Assembly: GCA_945788155.1 (NCBI GenBank)
Contig: CALZKX010000292.1
Coordinates: 1-8,680 of the forward strand
DNA: 8,680 nt
Direction of reading: 5' to 3'
Source of the DNA: an uncultured Flavobacteriaceae bacterium
GTDB lineage: Bacteria; Bacteroidota; Bacteroidia; Flavobacteriales; Flavobacteriaceae
A program made the translations under genes and the position numbers. Every line of letters begins with the position of its first letter. The stretch's first letter is position 1. The notes under the pieces are model-generated. The model did not search any database and was not told the origin of the DNA. It saw only the letters and a program-made list of their open reading frames with translations. Positions 1 through 4,504 of this stretch are shown here, piece after piece.

Positions 1-644
1 CCGAACACGAAATAATCACGATGGTTGCCTTTAAGTTTGTGCTTGCAATATTGAACTAACCACTCATTATCTTCGCCTAAAAATTTAGCATCTTCATCAC
101 CAGAAATAAGTTTGTTTTTTACAGACATATACTGCGCTAATCGCACACCTAAATCTGGATGTAACCAACGAAACAACCATTTACTAAATGAATTTGTAAA
201 TACTTTTTTCATGCGTTTATAGCCTTTGTCCCCAGGACCCAAGCCATCTCCATGACCAATTAGAAATGAGGTTTTATTAAAGAAAAACTCTTGTGGTTTA
301 TGAAACACAGGAATGTTAAGCTCTTCTTCAAAATAGCCATTCATCCATAAATCATGGTTGCCAACAAAGTAATAGATAGGAATACCTGAATCTGAAATTT
401 CGGCGAGCTTACCTAAGGTTCTAGTAAAGCCTTTCGGTACCACCTTTTTGTATTCAAACCAAAAATCAAACAAATCACCTAACAAAAAAATTGCAGCTGC
501 GTCTGTTTTAATATCTTCTAGCCAAGCTACAAATTTTTTTTCGCGAGGAAGTGAATCTTTTTGAGTTGGAGCACCTAAATGATTATCTGAAGAAAAATAG
601 ATTTTCTTTCCCTCAGGAACCGTTATGTGAGTGGCTTTATTCAT
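1..644 (-). CDS. lpxH: UDP-2,3-diacylglucosamine hydrolase (LpxH family), 3' part cut by window edge
   Basis: This is a calcineurin-like metallophosphoesterase. In lipid A synthesis LpxH hydrolyses UDP-2,3-diacylglucosamine to lipid X and UMP at the inner face of the cytoplasmic membrane. The frame stays open for 214 codons to the left edge. Visible metal-site motifs are SDNHLG (D20, H22), GDLFDFW (D57), GNHD (N96, H97) and GHGDG (H131), spaced as in LpxH. The reading ends at the residues RDYFVFG, just where the family's last metal motif GHxH is expected, so roughly the final tenth is missing (the E. coli enzyme has 240 residues). The start chosen is ATG at 644-642, which overlaps the end of queD by 8 nt; no Shine-Dalgarno is seen, so coupling to queD translation is likely. 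GDLFDFW and the DNH variant are typical of Bacteroidota homologues. A related phosphoesterase of other specificity cannot be excluded, but LpxH is much the best reading. Confidence 0.9.
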   Translation of the reverse strand, partial: MNKATHITVPEGKKIYFSSDNHLGAPTQKDSLPREKKFVAWLEDIKTDAAAIFLLGDLFDFWFEYKKVVPKGFTRTLGKLAEISDSGIPIYYFVGNHDLWMNGYFEEELNIPVFHKPQEFFFNKTSFLIGHGDGLGPGDKGYKRMKKVFTNSFSKWLFRWLHPDLGVRLAQYMSVKNKLISGDEDAKFLGEDNEWLVQYCKHKLKGNHRDYFVF

Positions 645-1089
645 TATCGTTTGCAAACCACTCGGCAAAACTGGTTGCGGTTTCTTGAAGTTTTAATGAG
701 AATAACTCAATACTATTTGGCAGTCTTTTTTTTATTTTTGAAGCAAAATCAATCACCATCATTTCACTGGTTGGTTGATAGTTGACCAACAACACATTGT
801 GACCTCTATCTTCAAGTTCCTTTGCCAATTCAACATGAGGGGTGTTTTTGTTAAAAACGGTTGCATGGTCAAATACATCCACAATTTCTTCCTTGACTAT
901 TTTTTTAAGGTCACCAAAATCAATTACCATCCCAAATTTCACGTTGGAATTATCAGAAATAGGTTTTCCAATAACGGTTACGTCCAATCGGTAACTGTGA
1001 CCATGAACATTTTTACATTTGCCGTCATAACCATAAAGCGCATGACCTGTTTCAAATGAGAATTGTTTTGTAATGCGAATATTGCTCAT
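637..1089 (-). CDS. queD: 6-carboxy-5,6,7,8-tetrahydropterin synthase (QueD)
   Basis: QueD converts 7,8-dihydroneopterin triphosphate to 6-carboxytetrahydropterin, an early cytoplasmic step towards preQ0 and queuosine in tRNA. The 150-residue protein has the QueD signature C-x3-HGH (C25, H29, H31). The zinc ligands are H16, H29 and H31, the nucleophile is C25, the catalytic pair is D74-H75 (FDHATVF), and two conserved acidic positions lie in PTSE (E109) and LQETATS (E136). The C-x3-HGH spacing favours QueD over eukaryotic-type 6-pyruvoyl tetrahydropterin synthase, where the Cys lies further from HGH. It is longer than E. coli QueD (about 120 residues), mostly through extra sequence between residues 80 and 105. 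The start ATG shares its A with the upstream small gene's stop (TAATG), and the end overlaps lpxH by 8 nt. No other queuosine gene is visible in the window. Confidence 0.93.
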   Translation of the reverse strand: MSNIRITKQFSFETGHALYGYDGKCKNVHGHSYRLDVTVIGKPISDNSNVKFGMVIDFGDLKKIVKEEIVDVFDHATVFNKNTPHVELAKELEDRGHNVLLVNYQPTSEMMVIDFASKIKKRLPNSIELFSLKLQETATSFAEWFANDNE

Positions 1090-1187
1090 TAACGCTTTTT
1101 GTTTCGGTTATAAAAATAAATAACTATTAGCCCTATTCCCAAAATTAGAAATAAGCCATTGCCACCAAGAAAATTTAATATATCCAT
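1089..1187 (-). CDS. Small single-helix membrane protein, 32 residues, unknown function
   Basis: I do not recognise a family. The frame begins at ATG 1187-1185 and reads MDILNFLGGNGLFLILGIGL, then a further hydrophobic stretch, ending in FYNRNKKR. It has a short N-terminus, a Gly-rich hydrophobic segment of about 18 residues (roughly 9-26) and a strongly basic tail, so the tail is predicted to be cytoplasmic by the positive-inside rule. Support for real translation is positional: it starts 1 nt after the stop of the 57-residue gene (TAATATG), and its own TAA overlaps the queD ATG (TAATG). A minimal role is translational coupling through to queD; a membrane role is inference. The tail resembles that of its upstream neighbour (IYYYNKKR there, IYFYNRNKKR here). 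Confidence 0.68.
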   Translation of the reverse strand: MDILNFLGGNGLFLILGIGLIVIYFYNRNKKR

Positions 1188-1188
1188 A

Positions 1189-1362
1189 TTATTCTTTGTT
1201 TACTCTTTTTTTGTTGTAATAATAAATTGCATAAGCTATGATTGCTAAAATCACAAAAGGCAACATAGAGCCTATAAACACACCAATTTCGTAACTACTG
1301 TCTGGCGCATTGTTGATTTTTTCTTCAATATTCACCTCCTGAAGGATTGTTGCTACTACCAT
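1189..1362 (-). CDS. Small single-helix membrane protein, 57 residues, unknown function
   Basis: I do not recognise a characterised family. The start is ATG 1362-1360, fixed by an in-frame TAG two codons upstream; no other ATG precedes the hydrophobic segment. Residues 1-25 are polar and acidic (EVNIEEKINNAPDSS), residues about 26-48 form one transmembrane helix (GVFIGSMLPFVILAIIAYAI), and the tail is basic (YYYNKKRVNKE). Topology is predicted as N-out, C-in. It lies 22 nt after the end of the MATE gene and 1 nt before the 32-residue gene, so it is either the first gene of the queD-lpxH transcript or part of a longer one. A promoter-like box ends 17 nt upstream, which would give a very short leader. 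An AGGAGGTGA sequence inside the gene (1340-1332) leads to no sensible alternative frame. Confidence 0.68.
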   Translation of the reverse strand: MVVATILQEVNIEEKINNAPDSSYEIGVFIGSMLPFVILAIIAYAIYYYNKKRVNKE

Positions 1363-1379
1363 AAACTATATTATATGGA

Positions 1380-1409
1380 CAAAGTTACGTCTTTTGTGAA
1401 AGAGGCAAA
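1380..1409 (-). promoter_or_regulatory. Candidate Bacteroidota-type promoter for the small-protein/queD/lpxH cluster
   Basis: On the minus strand TAACTTTG (1387-1380) matches the TAnnTTTG -7 consensus exactly, and TTTG (1409-1406) lies 18 nt upstream as a -33 box, within the spacing reported for Flavobacterium promoters. The -7 box overlaps the stop codon of the MATE gene. Transcription would start near 1374, giving a leader of only about 10-15 nt before the ATG at 1362. In A+T-rich DNA such matches also arise by chance, so this is a good candidate only. Confidence 0.5.
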
Positions 1410-2719
1410 AATTGTTGTCTAAATTTAATAATTAAAGGCACACCTCTTGCGATTATCCAAAAAGTTAACGCAATAAAAATAGCGTAGAGTTTATAATTAA
1501 AATAATCTAGAGTAAACAGTATTGGAATAAAAACGATAAAACTTGAAAACAAAAGGACATTTCTTAGATGTCTCATTTTACCAAGCCCTTTAAAAATACC
1601 ATCAAAAATGAATGCCAAGGCACAAAGAGGCTGCATCGCTAACACAATCCAGAAAATGGTGTAAAACTCCTTTAAAACCAATTCGTCTTTAGTAAATAAG
1701 GCTCCTAAAGGAATGTATAAAACACCTCCAATAATAGCCATGACAATGCCGATAACAATTCCATATTTAATAAGCTTGTTACTTAATTTTATGAGTGATT
1801 TATATTCTTTTCCGCCTAACAATTTCCCAGATAGTATATTTCCCGCACTTGCATAGCCATCAATTATAAAAGCACCTAAAAACCATAAATTTATAGCAAT
1901 GGTATAGGCTGCAATATAGGCTGCACCATAACTTGTTGCGAACGCACTCCCAAAGTAGAGCGTCACGTTTAGGGCGAGTGTTCTAACAAAAAGATTAAGA
2001 ATCATCATAATAAAGCGCTTAATTTCTTTGTTAAAGGGGAAGCTTATTTTTAACGGAATAGGCGTTTTTTTAAGTAAAAAATAAGCTGCACACACAGCCA
2101 TTAACAACTGCGCAACAACACTAGCATAGGCAGCACCTTTAATATGCATAGGCTCTATATAACCTTCTACGCCATAAACCAGTATAACGTCTAAAAAAAT
2201 ATTTGATAGTGAGCCAACAAGAGCAATAATCATTGGGTAAAAGGTATTTTGTAAACCTCTAAACGCTCCAAAAACTCCAATGGTAAAGAGTGTAAAAGGG
2301 AAGCCAAAAACCCTAATTCTATAATAATCCACACTATAATCCAAAATAAGATCTGAGGCGTTGTATAGTTTAAAGATGTTTTCCGCAAAAGGATAGGTAG
2401 ATAGAATAATTAAAACACTTAGGGAAGTAATTAAAAAAATGGCTTGTGCAGGTAAGCTTTTAATTTCATTGAGTTGATTAGCACCTAAATATTGTGAAAC
2501 TATAGATGAAATTGCACTTCGAGTTTGCCCCAAAACCCAAATAAGCATGGAAATAAATGTGCCTACAATTCCAACTGCCGCTAAAGATTCGGTTGCGCTA
2601 ATGCCAATATTTCCAATAATGGCAGTATCGGTAATAGACAAAATGGGCTCAGAAACGCCAGCGATAAGCGCAGGAATCGCTAATTTATTTATGTGTTTTA
2701 AGCTAATATTTGTACTCAA
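1385..2719 (-). CDS. MATE family efflux transporter, DinF-type, TTG start
   Basis: This is an inner-membrane exporter of the MATE fold, which expels drugs or metabolites in exchange for H+ or Na+. The 444-residue length and about twelve hydrophobic segments fit the family. The first helix carries PILSITDTAIIG, the DinF-like form of the TM1 motif, with D31. Helix five has N173 and D177 (SNIFLDVILVYG), the four-residue spacing of the N/D pair that lines the N-lobe proton site in archaeal DinF-type MATE structures. Also seen are RSAISSIVSQYLGA (68-80) and FRGLQNT (153-159). The start is TTG at 2719-2717: an in-frame TAA lies ten codons upstream (2752-2750) with no ATG or GTG between, and the next Met is residue 58, after TM1. 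It is divergent from uspA. The substrate cannot be told from sequence. I see no resistance or polysaccharide genes beside it that would hint at one. Confidence 0.92.
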   Translation of the reverse strand: MSTNISLKHINKLAIPALIAGVSEPILSITDTAIIGNIGISATESLAAVGIVGTFISMLIWVLGQTRSAISSIVSQYLGANQLNEIKSLPAQAIFLITSLSVLIILSTYPFAENIFKLYNASDLILDYSVDYYRIRVFGFPFTLFTIGVFGAFRGLQNTFYPMIIALVGSLSNIFLDVILVYGVEGYIEPMHIKGAAYASVVAQLLMAVCAAYFLLKKTPIPLKISFPFNKEIKRFIMMILNLFVRTLALNVTLYFGSAFATSYGAAYIAAYTIAINLWFLGAFIIDGYASAGNILSGKLLGGKEYKSLIKLSNKLIKYGIVIGIVMAIIGGVLYIPLGALFTKDELVLKEFYTIFWIVLAMQPLCALAFIFDGIFKGLGKMRHLRNVLLFSSFIVFIPILFTLDYFNYKLYAIFIALTFWIIARGVPLIIKFRQQFLPLSQKT

Positions 2720-2750
2720 AAAATTATTTAATACTATTGTTATTAATGTT

Positions 2751-2758
2751 TATTTTTG
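2751..2758 (+). promoter_or_regulatory. Candidate -7 box for uspA
   Basis: TATTTTTG fits the TAnnTTTG -7 consensus of Bacteroidota and lies 29 nt before the uspA ATG, giving a leader of roughly 20-25 nt. No convincing -33 TTTG is seen at the right distance (a TTG at 2737-2739 is too close), so the call is weak. The 68-bp gap between uspA and the divergent MATE gene must also hold the MATE promoter. The nearest match on the minus strand is TAAATTTA, which lacks the final G. Confidence 0.38.
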
Positions 2759-2787
2759 CAGTAAATTTAGTCTTTAAAATTTTGATT

Positions 2788-3582
2788 ATGAAGAATATTT
2801 TAGTTCCTGTTGGATCCTCGAAAAACGCTAAAAGTCATTTACAATATGCGGTTGACTTTGCTAAGGCATTTGGCGCAAAACTTTTCATTGTTCAAGTGTA
2901 CAATGTTTACACTAAGGCAGGAACCATGATTAAGATAGATCATATTTTAGAGCGAGAAAGCAAAGAGTATTTAAACAACCTAGTATCAAAAATTGATACA
3001 AAAGGCGTTGAGGTGGTTATAAAAGTACTTAAAGGCGATTTAATTGATATGTTGGAATTGTCCTGTAAAGCCGCCGATATTGATTTGATTTTAATAGAAC
3101 CAAGAACCACCTCTGTAAAAGACGAAGTGTTTTTAGGGAAGACTTCGGGGAAGATTATAAAGCAGACCCAAATCCCTGCGTTAATTGTTCCTGAGGACTA
3201 TACCTTTAAACCAATTACAAGAGTGCTGTTGGCTGTAAAATCGGCAATCCTTAAAAAAGAAAGCGCTTTAAAGCCCTTAATAAATATTAAAGAACAATTT
3301 AAAGCAGTTGTGAACTTGTTATTGGTAAAAACTACATATTACAATGAAGGTGATTTTGAAGTAAAGAAAGCCTTGAAAGACATTGTGACCAATATTACGA
3401 AAACCGAAAACGCGACAACCTTTCAAGGCGTGTTGGAACATTTTAAATCCAACGATCCAGATATGTTGTGTGTAGTGCGACGTAGGCGAGGGTTTTTTAC
3501 CAAGAAATGGGAGAAAAACACCATATTAAAGAAAGACTTTCATAGCTCAAGACCTGTTTTGGTGTTGAGTGGGTTGAAGTGA
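2788..3582 (+). CDS. Universal stress protein, tandem Usp domains
   Basis: This is a cytoplasmic UspA-superfamily protein of 264 residues with two Usp folds in tandem. Domain 1 (about 2-136) opens with the classic beta-1 MKNILVPVGSS and closes with GKTSGKIIKQTQIPALIVPE, the helix-strand end typical of Usp. Domain 2 (about 143-261) opens with ITRVLLAVKS, closes with SRPVLVLSG and is more diverged. The nucleotide motif G-x2-G-x9-G-S/T is only partly kept in domain 1: its first half is replaced by EPRTTSVKDEV and only G117-K-T-S remains. ATP binding is therefore doubtful. The start is ATG 2788; a longer frame from a TTG at 2710 would add 26 residues upstream of the canonical Usp N-terminus and overlap the MATE gene. 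The stop lies 5 nt before the tRNA, with no terminator between. The physiological role cannot be told. Confidence 0.9.
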   Translation: MKNILVPVGSSKNAKSHLQYAVDFAKAFGAKLFIVQVYNVYTKAGTMIKIDHILERESKEYLNNLVSKIDTKGVEVVIKVLKGDLIDMLELSCKAADIDLILIEPRTTSVKDEVFLGKTSGKIIKQTQIPALIVPEDYTFKPITRVLLAVKSAILKKESALKPLINIKEQFKAVVNLLLVKTTYYNEGDFEVKKALKDIVTNITKTENATTFQGVLEHFKSNDPDMLCVVRRRRGFFTKKWEKNTILKKDFHSSRPVLVLSGLK

Positions 3583-3587
3583 TAAAA

Positions 3588-3661
3588 GGGGATGTAGCTC
3601 AGTTGGCTAGAGCGCTTGACTGGCAGTCAAGAGGTCGTGGGTTCGAATCCCATCTTCTCCA
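3588..3661 (+). tRNA. tRNA-Ala (anticodon GGC)
   Basis: A full 74-nt cloverleaf folds by eye. The acceptor is GGGGATG with CTTCTCC, the D arm GCTC...GAGC, and the anticodon stem CTTGA/TCAAG encloses loop CTGGCAG with anticodon GGC at 3622-3624, reading GCC and GCU. The T arm is GTGGG-TTCGAAT-CCCAT. The G3-T70 wobble pair, the main identity element of alanine tRNA, is present, with discriminator A73. A T6-T67 mismatch is seen in the acceptor stem. CCA is not encoded (A73 is followed by CTA) and must be added after transcription. The gene begins 5 nt after uspA ends and finishes exactly where the convergent hydrolase stop codon starts. No clear promoter of its own was found; it may be cut from a uspA-tRNA transcript. 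Confidence 0.95.
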
Positions 3662-4504
3662 CTATTTTTTTAAGAATGTAATAGAAACATCTACAACCTT
3701 TTGTAAATCTTCTGACAAGCTGTCTTTTTCCCAAGGATGAGAAGTATCAAACACATGATTTGAACCTTCAATAATTTTTAATTCACTAACAGGGTTCCAT
3801 TGGTACAATTCTTCTGCTTCTTTTATTAAAACCGAAGTGTCATTGTTTCCATGAATAATGAGATGTGGTATGGTTAAGCTTTTTTCAGCAGCCTCTATAT
3901 TCAAGCGATCTTTGTTAGTTATAAAATCTTCATAAAATTGGTAGTAATGTGGCATTTGTTGCTTGGTTCTGCCATTTAAAATATAGGTTACACCGTTTTC
4001 TTTCCAATCTTTTAAATTGCCAATAGTGGCTGTGCGTTTTTCAAAATTGCTTATACTTGCAAGGGTTATTAGTTTAGTAATCCGTTTATCTTTGGAGCCT
4101 TTTAATATACAAATGCCACCACCACGACTATGCCCAATAAGACAGATGGTGTTTATGTCTATCATCGGTTTATTGCTAAAATAATTTACAGACCAATCAA
4201 TGACATCATCTAAATCGCCCAACTCTTTAGAATAATTATTTTGCCCAAAGGCTTCCAAATCGGGAAAGTCAATAGGGTTTTCGATGGTTCCTCCATTATG
4301 AGAAAAATTGAATTTTACAAAGCAGAATCCAGCTTTAGCAATTTCTTTTGCCATTAAATTCCATGCTCCCCAATCTTTAAATCCTTTATAGCCATGACAA
4401 AAAACAACAATGGGTTGATTTGTTTTGTCCTGAGAATAAAAAGCATCAATTAAGATGGATTTTTTATCATTTCGTTTAAGAATAAAGTTGCTTATAACTT
4501 TCAT
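3662..4504 (-). CDS. Alpha/beta hydrolase (serine hydrolase fold)
   Basis: This 280-residue cytoplasmic protein (no signal peptide) has the alpha/beta-hydrolase core. The oxyanion region is VVFCHGYKGFKDWG (H37-G38) and the nucleophile elbow is GHSRGG with S126. The predicted acid is D222 in IIHGNNDTSV and the predicted base is H250 in EGSNHVFD. This order and the strand 6 and 8 motifs match the dienelactone hydrolase/peptidase S9-like esterases often labelled only alpha/beta hydrolase. An intact triad argues for an active enzyme, but the substrate cannot be told. The start ATG overlaps the stop of the nuclease gene by one base (TAATG), so the two are surely co-transcribed and probably translationally coupled. 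The stop TAG abuts the tRNA gene on the opposite strand with no spacer. Confidence 0.88.
   Translation of the reverse strand: MKVISNFILKRNDKKSILIDAFYSQDKTNQPIVVFCHGYKGFKDWGAWNLMAKEIAKAGFCFVKFNFSHNGGTIENPIDFPDLEAFGQNNYSKELGDLDDVIDWSVNYFSNKPMIDINTICLIGHSRGGGICILKGSKDKRITKLITLASISNFEKRTATIGNLKDWKENGVTYILNGRTKQQMPHYYQFYEDFITNKDRLNIEAAEKSLTIPHLIIHGNNDTSVLIKEAEELYQWNPVSELKIIEGSNHVFDTSHPWEKDSLSEDLQKVVDVSITFLKK
3665..3671 (+). terminator. T-tract immediately after tRNA-Ala, possible terminator
   Basis: Seven consecutive T residues begin 4 nt after the discriminator base. With the tRNA's own T arm and acceptor structure just before them they could end transcription of the uspA-tRNA unit. There is no dedicated hairpin, so this is tentative. 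On the other strand the same bases encode the last two Lys codons of the hydrolase. Confidence 0.3.

Noticed and set aside
775..1059. Plus-strand frame of 94 codons opposite queD
   Set aside because: It is entirely antisense to a well-supported enzyme gene with no recognisable motif of its own. The other plus-strand frames at 2547-2777, 4556-4756, 5912-6094, 6275-6475 and 8154-8342 are shadows in the same way.
1332..1340. AGGAGGTGA on the minus strand, a perfect Shine-Dalgarno-like sequence
   Set aside because: It lies inside the 57-residue gene. Downstream TTG or ATG frames end after fewer than 20 codons, and organisms of this group make little use of Shine-Dalgarno sites.
1363..1384. Possible preQ1 riboswitch before the queD cluster
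   Set aside because: The space between the candidate promoter and the first ATG is too short for an aptamer, and no preQ1-like hairpin with A-rich tail is seen there.
2710..2787. N-terminal extension of the universal stress protein from a TTG at 2710, giving a hydrophobic leader
   Set aside because: It overlaps the MATE start on the other strand and precedes the canonical Usp beginning MKNILVPVG; the candidate promoter box at 2751-2758 would also lie inside it. ATG 2788 is the better start.
3588..3661. tRNA gene as an integration site for a mobile element
   Set aside because: No integrase, no repeated tRNA 3' end and no foreign-looking genes lie on either side.
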